A DNA stretch of 64,000 nt, taken from NCBI RefSeq assembly GCF_039541915.1, contig NZ_BAABHD010000029.1:248001-312000 (forward strand). Reading direction: 5' to 3'. How positions within the stretch are numbered: position 1 is the first letter of the stretch; every line of letters starts with the position of its first letter. The stretch is from Nibrella saemangeumensis. GTDB taxonomy: Bacteria; Bacteroidota; Bacteroidia; Cytophagales; Spirosomataceae. This document shows, in pieces, positions 17,646-25,739 of this stretch. The translations under genes were made by a program, and so were the position numbers. The notes under the pieces are model-generated. The model saw nothing but the letters and a program-made list of their open reading frames with translations, did no database searches and was not told where the DNA came from.

Positions 17646-18902
17646 TCAGGCTTCGCCCTGGAGCATTAACGCCCCAACCGTTACGTTGGAGGTTTCGTCG
17701 ATCAGAATGGCCCCACCGTTGACGCGGTTGTAGTGATACGGGTCGAAACTAACCGGCTGAGCCGTCTTAAGGACCACGCGGGCAATATCGTTCAGCTTCA
17801 GGCTTTCAACACCCTGCGTTTCTTCGTAGGTGTTGACGTTGAGCTGGTAGACAATATCCCGAACCACGCAGCGGGTACGGAACGTGCCGTGCTGCAGCGT
17901 GTACTTGCTGCCAATTTTCAGTTCTTTAGTGTCCATCCAGCATAGCAGGGCGTCAACGTTCTGCGACACTACCGGCTGGCTGTCGGAGCGGACAATCAGG
18001 TTACCCCGGCTGATATCGACATCATCGGCCAAGTGTAACACGACGGACATCGGCGCAAAGGCTTCTTCCAGCTCATTCTCGTATACCTCAATGGCCTGCA
18101 CCGTAGAGGTTTCACCAGACGGCAGCACCGTTACGGCATCGCCTTTGCGGAAGATGCCACTGGTAATTTTACCGGCATACCCCCGGTAGTCGTGTAGTTC
18201 CGTTGTCTGCGGACGAATCACGTACTGAACCGGGAAACGAGCGTCGGTCAGGTTTATGTCATGGTCCAGCTCCACCGTTTCCAGGTAATCCAGCAGGGCC
18301 GGTCCTTCGTACCACGGCATCCTGGCTGACTTGTCAACCACATTATCACCATTCAGCGCACTCATTGGAATAAACGTTACCTGCTGAACGTTCAGGTTAC
18401 GAGCCAACTCGCTGTATTGGATGCAGATGTTGGAGAAAACGTCCTGCGAGTAATCGACCAGGTCCATTTTGTTGATAGCCACCACCAGGTGCGGGATGCC
18501 CAGCATGGAGGCAATCAGCGAGTGCCGGCGGGTTTGTTCCACCACGCCATTACGAGCATCGACCAGCACAATCGCCAGTTGGCAATTGGAGGCTCCGGTC
18601 ACCATGTTGCGGGTGTACTGAATATGGCCTGGTGCATCAACGATGATAAACTTACGCTTCGGCGTCTGGAAATACCGGTAGGCAACGTCGATGGTAATGC
18701 CCTGCTCTCGCTCGGAGCGTAAACCGTCGGTCAGCAGCGCCAGGTCGACTTCACCATCGTTGCGGCTTTTGCTAGCCCGCTCGATAGCTTCCAGCTGGTC
18801 GGCCAGAATAGATTTGGAATCGTACAAAAGGCGGCCGATCAACGTGCTTTTGCCGTCGTCCACCGAGCCGCAGGTTATAAATCTGAGTAGGTCCATTTTC
18901 AT
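17646..18902 (-). CDS. cysN: sulfate adenylyltransferase subunit 1 (GTPase)
   Basis: A 418-residue elongation-factor-like GTPase that couples GTP hydrolysis to synthesis of adenosine 5'-phosphosulfate by CysD. GTP motifs are GSVDDGKST (P loop), DAPGH (G3) and NKMD (G4), with R-D-G-T-like switch SEREQGITID. No C-terminal CysC (APS kinase) domain is fused, so PAPS is not made by this protein, in line with an APS-type CysH. The gene follows cysD by 6 bases and is the last gene of the operon. Confidence 0.97.
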   Translation of the reverse strand: MKMDLLRFITCGSVDDGKSTLIGRLLYDSKSILADQLEAIERASKSRNDGEVDLALLTDGLRSEREQGITIDVAYRYFQTPKRKFIIVDAPGHIQYTRNMVTGASNCQLAIVLVDARNGVVEQTRRHSLIASMLGIPHLVVAINKMDLVDYSQDVFSNICIQYSELARNLNVQQVTFIPMSALNGDNVVDKSARMPWYEGPALLDYLETVELDHDINLTDARFPVQYVIRPQTTELHDYRGYAGKITSGIFRKGDAVTVLPSGETSTVQAIEVYENELEEAFAPMSVVLHLADDVDISRGNLIVRSDSQPVVSQNVDALLCWMDTKELKIGSKYTLQHGTFRTRCVVRDIVYQLNVNTYEETQGVESLKLNDIARVVLKTAQPVSFDPYHYNRVNGGAILIDETSNVTVGALMLQGEA

Positions 18903-18908
18903 TATAAC

Positions 18909-19811
18909 TTAAAAATACCCGCCCTTTTTCCGATCTTCCATAGCGGCTTCCGACATCTGGTCGTCAATGCGGGTTTCTCCGCGTTCGCTGATGCGGGTTG
19001 CCTGAATTTCGGTAATAACGGATTCCAGCGTGTCGGCTTCTGATTCAACCGCAGCGGTGCAGGAAATATCGCCGACGGTCCGGAAGCGAACCTTGCGGGT
19101 GACAATCTGGTCGCCTTCTTCGCGCTGGATTACGTTACCAGCCGTTGCCAGGAAGCGGCCGTCGCGCAGGATCAATTCGCGTTCGTGAGCAAAGTAGATG
19201 CCGGGCAGGGCAATGTTCTCCCGGCGGATATAGTTCCAGACGTCGAGCTCGGTCCAGTTCGAGATGGGGAATACCCGTACGTTCTCGCCTTTATGAATCT
19301 TGCCGTTATAGATGTTCCAGAGTTCCGGCCGCTGGCGCTTGGGGTCCCAGGAGCCAAACTCATCGCGAACCGAGAACACCCGCTCTTTGGCGCGGGCTTT
19401 CTCCTCATCCCGGCGAGCACCGCCGATACAGGCATCGAACTCAAACTCTTCGATGGTATCGAGCAGCGTAAAGGTTTGCAGGGCGTTGCGGCTGGCATTG
19501 CGGCCAGTCGGTTCCTTCAGCTTTTTCTCGCGAATGGTATCGGCAACGTAGCGCACAATCAGCTTTTCACCAATACTCTCGGCCAGCCAATCCCGGAAGT
19601 CAAGGGCTTCCTGGAAATTATGGCCGGTATCAATATGCACCAGCGGGAACGGAAATTTACCCGGCCGGAAAGCTTTCAGGGCCAGGTGAACCAGGGTAAT
19701 GGAATCTTTTCCGCCCGAGAACAACAAGGCTGGGCGCTCAAACTGACCAGCTACCTCCCGCATAATGTGGATGGCTTCTGATTCAAGCTGGTCGAGGTAA
19801 TCTAGTTTCAT
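18909..19811 (-). CDS. cysD: sulfate adenylyltransferase subunit 2
   Basis: A 300-residue PP-loop ATP pyrophosphatase that makes APS from sulfate and ATP with CysN. Motifs: LLFSGGKDSITLVHLA (PP-loop), HIDTGHNFQE, GGARRDEEKARAKER and the terminal EDRKKGGYF. The start is at MKLDYLDQLESEAIHIMRE; an upstream in-frame start at 19832 would translate part of the intergenic word repeat. It sits between cysH and cysN. Confidence 0.97.
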   Translation of the reverse strand: MKLDYLDQLESEAIHIMREVAGQFERPALLFSGGKDSITLVHLALKAFRPGKFPFPLVHIDTGHNFQEALDFRDWLAESIGEKLIVRYVADTIREKKLKEPTGRNASRNALQTFTLLDTIEEFEFDACIGGARRDEEKARAKERVFSVRDEFGSWDPKRQRPELWNIYNGKIHKGENVRVFPISNWTELDVWNYIRRENIALPGIYFAHERELILRDGRFLATAGNVIQREEGDQIVTRKVRFRTVGDISCTAAVESEADTLESVITEIQATRISERGETRIDDQMSEAAMEDRKKGGYF

Positions 19812-19812
19812 G

Positions 19813-19893
19813 GTGATTGAGTGAATGAGCAATTGAGTGATTGAGTGAATGGGCCTCTATCGCTCAATCACTCAATCATTCAATCACTCAATT
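19813..19893. repeat. word-repeat inverted repeat filling the cysH-cysD gap
   Basis: GAGTGAAT/GAGTGATT words run from one base before the cysD start to the cysH stop codon. AATTGAGTGATTGA (19831-19844) is complementary to TCAATCACTCAATT (19880-19893), the latter overlapping the cysH stop (19892-19894). The same vocabulary is found in the leuD-synthase, mfp-rnd and pssA-purS gaps. Confidence 0.78.
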
Positions 19894-20605
19894 ATTTTAC
19901 ATGTAATCCACATTCTTTCTTCGAGTTGTCTTCCCACCACCAGCGGCCGGCACGGAAGTCTTCGCCTTCGCGAATAGCCCGCGTGCAGGAGGCACAGCCG
20001 ATGCTGACAAAGCCGCGATCGTGCAACGGGTTGTACGGTACGTGATTTACGTTCACGTATTCTTTTACCTGCTCAAAGGACCAGTCCATCAGGGGATGGA
20101 ATTTGAACAGATTATGGCTACCATCCCATTCCAGTTGAGTCATACCCTGACGGTTGTTGGACTGCTCAGCCCGGATGCCCGTAATCCAGATTTTGTTGCC
20201 GGCCAGTGCCCGGTTCAGCGGCTCCACCTTGCGGATGCCGCAGCACTCTTTCCGGTTTTCGACAGACTCATAAAAACTGAACGGTCCCTTTTCAGTGACC
20301 ATGCTCTCCACCGCTTCCTGCTTCGGAAAGTAGGTCTCAATCCTGATGCCGTAGTGGTTATTTGTTTTCTGCCAAACGGAGTAGGTCTCACCAAACAGTC
20401 GGCCGGTATCCAACGTAAAGATGCGGATGGGTATGTTGTTTTTCGCAATCAGGTCGGTAAGGACCTGGTCTTCATAACCCAGGCTGGTCGAGAAAACTAC
20501 CTGACCCGGAAATAACTCAGCCAGTGTACGAAGGCTCTCTACTTCATTTTTGCCGGCCAGCAACTCCGATAAGGATTCGAGCGTGTATGCGGGTTCTGCT
20601 ATCAT
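19892..20605 (-). CDS. cysH: adenylyl-sulfate (APS) reductase, [4Fe-4S] type
   Basis: A 237-residue PP-loop reductase that reduces APS to sulfite with thioredoxin. Four cluster cysteines are in KECCGIRK and SIGCASCTR, which marks the [4Fe-4S] APS reductase class rather than the PAPS-specific enterobacterial class. The catalytic Cys lies in the terminal KKECGLH. The substrate loop STSLGYEDQVLTDL and DTGRLFGETY are present. It is the first gene of cysH-cysD-cysN. Sulfite reductase is not in the window. Confidence 0.93.
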   Translation of the reverse strand: MIAEPAYTLESLSELLAGKNEVESLRTLAELFPGQVVFSTSLGYEDQVLTDLIAKNNIPIRIFTLDTGRLFGETYSVWQKTNNHYGIRIETYFPKQEAVESMVTEKGPFSFYESVENRKECCGIRKVEPLNRALAGNKIWITGIRAEQSNNRQGMTQLEWDGSHNLFKFHPLMDWSFEQVKEYVNVNHVPYNPLHDRGFVSIGCASCTRAIREGEDFRAGRWWWEDNSKKECGLHVK

Positions 20606-20635
20606 CTTTGTACAACGGTTTTGTAAACCGTTTTT

Positions 20636-20747
20636 TACAACGGACCTGGTCGCCGGTGCGATTGCAATCCGTTTTTAGATTACTGTGTACGGTTGTATGC
20701 TATGTCTGGAACGGTTTACAATCGCACCGGCGACCCGGACCGTTGTA
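20636..20747. repeat. long imperfect hairpin upstream of cysH
   Basis: A 29-base arm (20636-20664) and its partner (20719-20747) match except at two positions; shared core GGTCGCCGGTGCGATTG. The loop is 54 bases. A small hairpin ACGGTTT-TGT-AAACCGT (20615-20631) lies beside it. It occupies the gap between the Gfo/Idh stop and the cysH start and could be a REP/MITE-like element or the terminator of the upstream unit. GCGGATTTACAATCCGC at 31408-31424 resembles its inner part. Confidence 0.6.
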
Positions 20748-20752
20748 CTTTT

Positions 20753-21865
20753 TTACTTGAGCGCAATGGGCTTCTTTTCTTTAGCCGACTGCCGGGCTGC
20801 GTCAAGAATCTCCATCACAATCATGTTCACTTTCAGGGAAGACAACTCGTCTTCTTTTTTAGTTTCGTTACGCACTACACTCGCCAGATACGCAAACGGA
20901 TCAGCGGCCGGTGCATCCGTCTTGGCGGCTTCCAGCGGCTGTTCGGCCTTGTCATCCTTCAACCGCACCCGCATGCGTGTACCATCGACGGTAAAGACGT
21001 AGCCGGTCTGGCCGTAAACCTCCATGTCCTTCCGACTGAACGGCCAGTTCCAGGAACCCTGGATAATTGCCTGTGCTTTCGGATAGGTCAGAATGATAAC
21101 CGACTCATCGTCGACCTTCGGGTAAATGTCCGGCTTGATTTGCTGCGTGATAGCGGTGACCGTCAGCGGACGCTCGCCCTTCATCAGCCAGGTGGCCAGG
21201 TTGGCACCGTAGCAGCCGAAGTCGAACAGGGCACCGGCCCCGTTCTCGACTGGGTCGGTCAGCCACTCCAGAAACTCGGGGTTTACGTTAATTTCTTTAG
21301 GTCCCTGGTGACCATCATGCACTACCATTTTGCGAATATCACCAATGGCTTTGTCGCCGTGAATCATGGCGTAGGCCTTGTGGTTGCTGCCGTACCAGGT
21401 AGTCTCGTAGTTGGTCAGCAGGTGGATGTTGTGCTTCTTCGCCAGAGCTTCCATCTGCCGGGCATGATTCAGGCTGACGGCCAGCGGCTTTTCGACCATG
21501 ACGTGGATGCCCCGGGGAGCGCAGACCTGCACCGTTTTCAGGTGGTCAACAATTTTACCAAAGTCGGTGACCGCTTCCGGTTTGGTCTTATCCAGCATCT
21601 CTTCGATGGTCGGATACACCAGACTCATCGGCAGATTGTGCCGCTTCAGAAAACGCTCGGCCAAATCCCGGTTCGGCTCGGCAATGCCAACAATTTCAAT
21701 ATCACCCTGCTTCGCCCGACCCAGAATCCAATGTACATGCGAGTGGACCAGTCCGACTACCCCGACGCGAACCGGCTTCTTTACTGGTTGGGCAATAGCG
21801 AATTGTCCTTTAGCCAAAGAAAGGAAGAGAGTCAATACACCGACATAAGAGAAGATACTATTCAT
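20753..21865 (-). CDS. secreted Gfo/Idh/MocA family oxidoreductase
   Basis: A 370-residue NAD(P)-dependent oxidoreductase-like protein of the glucose-fructose oxidoreductase family. An N-terminal signal peptide (ends about FAIAQPV) precedes the Rossmann fold VRVGVVGLVHSHVH. The usual EKP motif is present (VMVEKPLAVS), followed by the C-terminal beta-sheet domain (GALFDFGCYGANLATWLM). The Rossmann glycine pattern GVVGLVHSH departs from the common GxGxxG, so cofactor binding should not be taken for granted. The start is set at the ATG 21865, one base past the stop of the upstream PIN gene; a GTG nine bases earlier is also possible. Substrate unknown. The extracytoplasmic location is shared by many Bacteroidota sugar-degrading homologues. 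Confidence 0.85.
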   Translation of the reverse strand: MNSIFSYVGVLTLFLSLAKGQFAIAQPVKKPVRVGVVGLVHSHVHWILGRAKQGDIEIVGIAEPNRDLAERFLKRHNLPMSLVYPTIEEMLDKTKPEAVTDFGKIVDHLKTVQVCAPRGIHVMVEKPLAVSLNHARQMEALAKKHNIHLLTNYETTWYGSNHKAYAMIHGDKAIGDIRKMVVHDGHQGPKEINVNPEFLEWLTDPVENGAGALFDFGCYGANLATWLMKGERPLTVTAITQQIKPDIYPKVDDESVIILTYPKAQAIIQGSWNWPFSRKDMEVYGQTGYVFTVDGTRMRVRLKDDKAEQPLEAAKTDAPAADPFAYLASVVRNETKKEDELSSLKVNMIVMEILDAARQSAKEKKPIALK

Positions 21866-21866
21866 A

Positions 21867-22325
21867 TCATTCACCTGCTTTCTTTAATACGACTGCTTCT
21901 ATAGCTGCTGAAAACCTAAAATCTGTTTGCGTTCGTAGTTCAGTTAGTACATCTTTGACCGATTCAATTACACCAGCCTCTTTGGCCTTCAGAATGACGC
22001 CTAACGTACCGATTATATCTAACTTTAACTGCTTCGCAACAGCTTTACCCTTATGCTCATCGATAACCAGTAAACTGTCCTGGGTTTCGGCTGCTAGTGC
22101 AATCGCTTCTGATTCTCCAGCGTCTAATCGGCCCGTTAAATACAGGAAAGTTTCTGTTTCAACCGGCTGGGCAACCACTATCCAGTTTGGCAATGGCAAT
22201 TTATATTCGGCTGCAATGGTGCGGGTGATGGTTATGCTACCGAATAAATTTTGTAATAAGTCTAAACGGTTAATCTTTCGCAAAACAATTAAGCAACTTG
22301 TATCAGCTATGACTACCTTCTGCAT
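21867..22325 (-). CDS. DUF3368 PIN-like protein (toxin of a UPF0175/DUF3368 pair)
   Basis: A 152-residue PIN-like nuclease domain. Acidic residues sit where PIN nucleases need them: VIADTSCLIVL (first Asp), DAGESEAIALA (Glu) and LLVIDEHKGKAVAK (Asp), then the DUF3368 ending GTLGVILKAKEAGVI. Such proteins are predicted RNA-cleaving toxins. The ATG overlaps the stop of the upstream UPF0175 gene by one base (TAATG), showing translational coupling, the usual toxin-antitoxin arrangement. Toxicity is inferred from family and arrangement only. Confidence 0.85.
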   Translation of the reverse strand: MQKVVIADTSCLIVLRKINRLDLLQNLFGSITITRTIAAEYKLPLPNWIVVAQPVETETFLYLTGRLDAGESEAIALAAETQDSLLVIDEHKGKAVAKQLKLDIIGTLGVILKAKEAGVIESVKDVLTELRTQTDFRFSAAIEAVVLKKAGE

Positions 22326-22534
22326 TACAAATTACTAATATCCTCTTCTGACTCACCAAAAATGCTAACTCCATACTTACCCACTGTCTCCAGGAACTCG
22401 ACTTTACTGACACCAACCATTTCTGCTGCCTGACCTGATGAAAGAATTCCTTTTTCAAACAGCATACCCGCTAGTTGAAACAGCAAGTCTTTCTCATTAA
22501 CAGAATCCGGTATGTTAATCGTCAGCGTTTTCAT
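22325..22534 (-). CDS. UPF0175 family antitoxin
   Basis: A 69-residue protein with the UPF0175 layout: a beta-strand start (MKTLTINIPDSV), then helices including a helix-turn-helix-like segment (ILSSGQAAEMVGVSKVEFLETVGKYG). UPF0175 proteins are found paired with DUF3368 genes and are thought to be antitoxins and autorepressors. It overlaps the toxin start by one base. Confidence 0.85.
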   Translation of the reverse strand: MKTLTINIPDSVNEKDLLFQLAGMLFEKGILSSGQAAEMVGVSKVEFLETVGKYGVSIFGESEEDISNL

Positions 22535-22572
22535 GGTATTACCGTTTACCTGCTAAACACGAACAGCACGTA

Positions 22573-23781
22573 CTAACGTTCAGTTGTTTGCAGCACCTCC
22601 GCCGATTTGGCAATGGCCTGCGTGAAGTCTTTAATCAGATCGTCGATGTCCTCCAGACCCACCGATACCCGAATCAATCCTTCCGTGATGCCCAGTGATT
22701 CTTTTTCCTGCGGCTTCAACTTGGAATGGGTTGTCGTGAAGGGGTTGGTCACGATGGTCCGGGTATCGCCCAGGTTCGACGACAACGATACGATCGTAAG
22801 GTTGTTATACAGCTCTTTCACCCGCTCAAAACCACCGTCAACCTCAAAGGTGACGATAGCACCACCCGCCGACATCTGGCGTTTGGCCAGTTCAAACTGC
22901 GGATGCGACGGCAGGAACGGATAATGCACCGCTTTTACGTCCGGGTGCTGCTCCAGCGCTTCGGCCAGTTGCAGGGCATTGCGGCAGTGACGCTCCATCC
23001 GCAGGTCCAGCGTCTCCAGACTTTTGGAAAGAACCCAGGCGTTGAACGGCGATAGCGACGGTCCGGTATGCCGGGCGAAGAAGCGAATTGGAGCCATCAG
23101 ATCGGCGCGACCAACAATGATACCACCCAATACACGACCCTGGCCATCCATGTATTTGGTTGCCGAGTGAATCGATAGGTCGGCACCGAAGTCGATGGGC
23201 GTTTGCAGGATAGGGGTAGCAAAGCAATTGTCGACCGAAAGGATAAAGCCGTACTTCTGCTTCAACCGGCCCAGCATCTCCAGATCGACTAGTTCCAGAC
23301 CGGGGTTTGACGGGGTTTCCAGGTACACCATCCTTGCGGCCGGAGCGCCGGTATTGGGCTGAATGGCCGCTTCCCACTCAGCTTCCGACGCGTTAGCATC
23401 CAAGTAGGTGTAGGTAATGCCCCATTTGGGCAGGATTTGCGAGATAATCTGGTGGGCCGAGCCAAACAAGGCACGGCAGGCCACGATATGATCGCCCGAC
23501 TTCAGCAACGCCCCCATGCTAGCAAATACGGCCGCCATACCGGTTGCCGTGGCAATACCTTCCTCGGCATTTTCGAGCATACACACCTTCTCAACGAACT
23601 CCGAAACGTTGGGGTTCGAGAAGCGGGAGTAGATATTACCCTCTTCTTCTTCGGCAAACAAGGCACGGCCCTGTTCGGCGCTGTCAAACGTAAAACTCGA
23701 TGTCAGGTACAATGGCGTCGAGTGTTCCCGGTATTGCGATTTTTTCGTCTGGGTGCGTATCGCTTTGGTTTGTTTTTTCAT
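22573..23781 (-). CDS. metZ: trans-sulfuration enzyme family, O-succinylhomoserine sulfhydrylase-like
   Basis: A 402-residue PLP enzyme of the Cys/Met metabolism family. MetZ makes homocysteine from O-succinylhomoserine and sulfide. Motifs: YSRFSNPNVSEFVEKV, ATGMAAVFAS, YLETPSNPGLELVDL, SVDNCFATPILQ and the PLP lysine in SIHSATKYMDGQGRVLGG. The context (tauE/safE upstream, cysHDN downstream) favours direct sulfhydrylation over cystathionine synthesis, but cystathionine gamma-synthase cannot be excluded. The start MKKQTKAIRTQTKKSQYREHS is at 23781; a longer frame to 23850 only translates the GGCCAGCATACC repeat. Confidence 0.85.
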   Translation of the reverse strand: MKKQTKAIRTQTKKSQYREHSTPLYLTSSFTFDSAEQGRALFAEEEEGNIYSRFSNPNVSEFVEKVCMLENAEEGIATATGMAAVFASMGALLKSGDHIVACRALFGSAHQIISQILPKWGITYTYLDANASEAEWEAAIQPNTGAPAARMVYLETPSNPGLELVDLEMLGRLKQKYGFILSVDNCFATPILQTPIDFGADLSIHSATKYMDGQGRVLGGIIVGRADLMAPIRFFARHTGPSLSPFNAWVLSKSLETLDLRMERHCRNALQLAEALEQHPDVKAVHYPFLPSHPQFELAKRQMSAGGAIVTFEVDGGFERVKELYNNLTIVSLSSNLGDTRTIVTNPFTTTHSKLKPQEKESLGITEGLIRVSVGLEDIDDLIKDFTQAIAKSAEVLQTTER

Positions 23782-23790
23782 GCTACTGTC

Positions 23791-23843
23791 CCGGCCAGCA
23801 TACCGGCCGGCGCTGAATACTCTAGGCCAGCATACCTGCTGGC
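23791..23843. repeat. REP-like double palindrome between tauE and metZ
   Basis: GGCCAGCATACC occurs twice (23793-23804 and 23825-23836), each with a partner that can fold back: CCGGCC/GGCCGG (23791-23810), and GCCAGCA-TACC-TGCTGGC (23826-23843) with a perfect 7-base stem. It occupies the gap between the tauE stop and the metZ start. Confidence 0.6.
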
Positions 23844-23850
23844 GAAACAA

Positions 23851-24939
23851 TTAAAGAATAAACATCAATATCTTCCGCAAACTTACAATGATTACGACAA
23901 TGCCGACCAGCACCATCATCGTTTTTACCGGCAACCGGCGCGATAAATGGGCGGCTATCGGAGCAGCTATCATTCCACCCAGAATCAGGCCCAGAATAAC
24001 CAGCCCGTAATTACCCAGACCCACGTAAAAAGCAAAAACCACCGAGCTAGCAAACGAAACAAAAAACTCAGCCAGGTTGACCGAACCGATGGTGTAACGA
24101 GGGTGCCGGCCTGCCGCAATCAGGGTTGAATTAACAATGGGCCCCCAACCTCCACCACCGATGGCATCGACAAAGCCGCCAAACCAGGCCAGAGGGGCGA
24201 TCCGGCGAATAGGCTTTTTCTTTGTCCGTTTGGTTAGTGCCTTCTTCAGAATCAGAATACCCAGAATTGCGGTATAAACTGATATGACAGGCTGTAAATA
24301 CTTGGCTACCACCTCCACTTCAGCCAGACTGGAAATAAGGAAGGCTCCCAGTGCAGCCCCGATGACGCCGGGAATCAGCACCGCTTTGAAAAGCTTGCTG
24401 TTGATGTTCCCGAACTTCAGGTGCATATAGCCCGAAACACCACTGGTAAAAATCTCGGAACTATGTACGCTGGCAGTAGCAAAAACCGGACTGATTCCTA
24501 CGTTGATGAGAAATGTTGTAGCGGTAACTCCGTAGGCCATGCCCAGTGCTCCATCAATCATCTGGGCGATAAAACCGGCCATCAGGAAGTAAAAAATATC
24601 GGGATTTACTTCAACGGATGTGACCAGAAGCGTCATCTGATCCCAAGTCAGGTAGCTGAAAATCAGGTGACCGACGATCATCAGCGACAGCGCGGCAAAT
24701 GCATAAACGGCTACCTCTGTCCGGGTCCGGCGACGTAAGAGCGCAGCAAATCGGGATGGCGTTTCGGCTTCGGCAATCTGCACCTCCACATACGGCAACG
24801 CTTCCTGGATCAGCTTTACCTGTGCGGGCGTTGCCTCTCCTTCTATTCTGATTGTCAAGCCTTTTAACTTGAGATCAGAAGCCGTTGGTTCAACCGGCGT
24901 AGGCTCTTCGTCGAGGCCAATATCCGATGATGGCGTCAT
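23851..24939 (-). CDS. sulfite exporter TauE/SafE family membrane protein
   Basis: A 362-residue integral membrane protein. After a soluble N-terminal part of about 85 residues come about eight hydrophobic helices with the TauE/SafE duplicated pattern (GFIAQMIDGALGMAYGV and GFVDAIGGGGWGPIV). Family members move sulfite, sulfoacetate or other organosulfur anions across the membrane. The N-terminal extension (LTIRIEGEATPAQVKLIQEALPYVEVQI) is unusual for the family and looks like a small alpha/beta domain. It probably belongs with metZ (69-base gap) in a sulfur-related unit. Its upstream leader holds a hairpin and a terminator. Confidence 0.85.
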   Translation of the reverse strand: MTPSSDIGLDEEPTPVEPTASDLKLKGLTIRIEGEATPAQVKLIQEALPYVEVQIAEAETPSRFAALLRRRTRTEVAVYAFAALSLMIVGHLIFSYLTWDQMTLLVTSVEVNPDIFYFLMAGFIAQMIDGALGMAYGVTATTFLINVGISPVFATASVHSSEIFTSGVSGYMHLKFGNINSKLFKAVLIPGVIGAALGAFLISSLAEVEVVAKYLQPVISVYTAILGILILKKALTKRTKKKPIRRIAPLAWFGGFVDAIGGGGWGPIVNSTLIAAGRHPRYTIGSVNLAEFFVSFASSVVFAFYVGLGNYGLVILGLILGGMIAAPIAAHLSRRLPVKTMMVLVGIVVIIVSLRKILMFIL

Positions 24940-24982
24940 TAGTGAATAAAGTATATATACTTTGTAGACTTATCTTTTTATG

Positions 24983-25047
24983 AAAAACGGCACCTCATAG
25001 TGCCGCTTATTGATGGAGTGCGTGCAAATATGGCTAATCATTTGCAC
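24983..25047 (-). promoter_or_regulatory. hairpin plus terminator in the tauE-metZ leader (candidate attenuator)
   Basis: Read on the minus strand: first GTGCAAAT (25047-25040) with ATTTGCAC (25029-25022), an 8-base stem and 10-base loop. Then CGGCAC (25005-25000)-TATGAG-GTGCCG (24993-24988), followed by TTTTT (24987-24983), which is an intrinsic terminator. It faces tauE and lies 44 bases before its start, so it can only stop transcripts heading into tauE-metZ. I could not match it to a known riboswitch class. Confidence 0.5.
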
Positions 25048-25229
25048 ATCAGCAAATACATTCTATATAGAGTTAGGGTGTGGGCCGAATTTTAATTTCA
25101 CTTTTCTTATTTAAATATTTTTTTGGGCTTTAACAAGAATCTCGTCTAACAAGTCTCTGTGGAGCCTGAGGGGCCTTTTTCCACATTAAACTTTACTAAA
25201 ACCCAAAAAACTTTTTTGTAAAATATTTG

Positions 25230-25243
25230 GTTGACATATCAAC
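25230..25243. promoter_or_regulatory. MarR-type operator upstream of marR
   Basis: GTTGACATATCAAC, a 14-base near-perfect palindrome (one central mismatch) located between the -33 region and a -7-like box TACTTTG (25251-25257). Nearly the same site recurs ahead of the tolC-like gene (25740-25753). Confidence 0.7.
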
Positions 25244-25261
25244 AGACCTTTACTTTGCACC

Positions 25262-25717
25262 ATGAGCGTAAACGAAGCACAACAACGGGTACAGCAACTT
25301 GTCAGCTTTAATTTGGCTCAGGTTAACCATAAACTGTTCCGGCATACCAACCGGGAGTTAGCCAAGTTGCCAATGCCGGTACTGATGGAGCAGTTGCCTA
25401 TTTTATTTATGCTGTACCTGTACAGTGACGAATGCAAATCGCAGCAGGAAATAGCCAATGCCCTGCAAAAGGATAAATCAGGTATCCTGCGGTCGATCCG
25501 GACGCTGGAAAAGAACAATTACGTGCGGGTGGTCCAGGATGCCGGTGACCGCCGGAAAAATTCGGTTTGCCTGACTGATGCCGGTAAGGCCGTTTGCGAT
25601 ATAGCCATTGAAACGGCGCAATCGCTGGATAAAGAGATAACTGATCACCTCACCCCGGAAGAAACAACGTCGCTCCTGCGTATCCTGAACAAGATTAATA
25701 TCGCTATTACGAACTAA
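25262..25717 (+). CDS. MarR family transcriptional regulator
   Basis: A 151-residue winged-helix repressor. The DNA-binding part reads SQQEIANALQKDKSGILRSIRTLEKNNYVRVVQDAGDRRKNSVCLTDAGK, typical of MarR proteins: recognition helix DKSGILRSIRTLE and wing DAGDRRKN. The flanking dimer helices are LIFMLYLYSDE and LTPEETTSLLRILNKI. It is followed 75 bases later by a three-gene RND efflux set. Near-identical palindromes lie before both, so it most likely represses itself and the pump. Confidence 0.92.
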   Translation: MSVNEAQQRVQQLVSFNLAQVNHKLFRHTNRELAKLPMPVLMEQLPILFMLYLYSDECKSQQEIANALQKDKSGILRSIRTLEKNNYVRVVQDAGDRRKNSVCLTDAGKAVCDIAIETAQSLDKEITDHLTPEETTSLLRILNKINIAITN

Positions 25718-25739
25718 CACCTATTTTTTTGGACTATGG

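Larger units (their letters stand above)
24940..25261. other. divergent intergenic region tauE / marR
   Basis: 322 bases without a gene. The tauE side carries a leader with two hairpins, listed separately. The centre is AT-rich (25085-25215) with nothing recognisable. The marR side ends in a palindromic operator and a -7-like box TACTTTG just before the ATG at 25262. Confidence 0.7.

Noticed and set aside
17646..18902. cysN as an elongation factor Tu gene
   Set aside because: The GTPase motifs are shared, but GSVDDGKST, position after cysD and the CysN-specific C-terminal domains identify it as sulfate adenylyltransferase subunit 1.
20693..21904. 403-residue plus-strand open frame antisense to the Gfo/Idh gene
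   Set aside because: Composition and absence of any recognisable domain fit a frame shadow of the well-supported minus-strand gene, which has a Rossmann motif and signal peptide.
24983..25047. Calling the tauE leader a SAM riboswitch
   Set aside because: No K-turn, conserved purine core or other known SAM-motif bases could be placed. Only hairpin and terminator are visible, so it is kept as an unassigned attenuator candidate.
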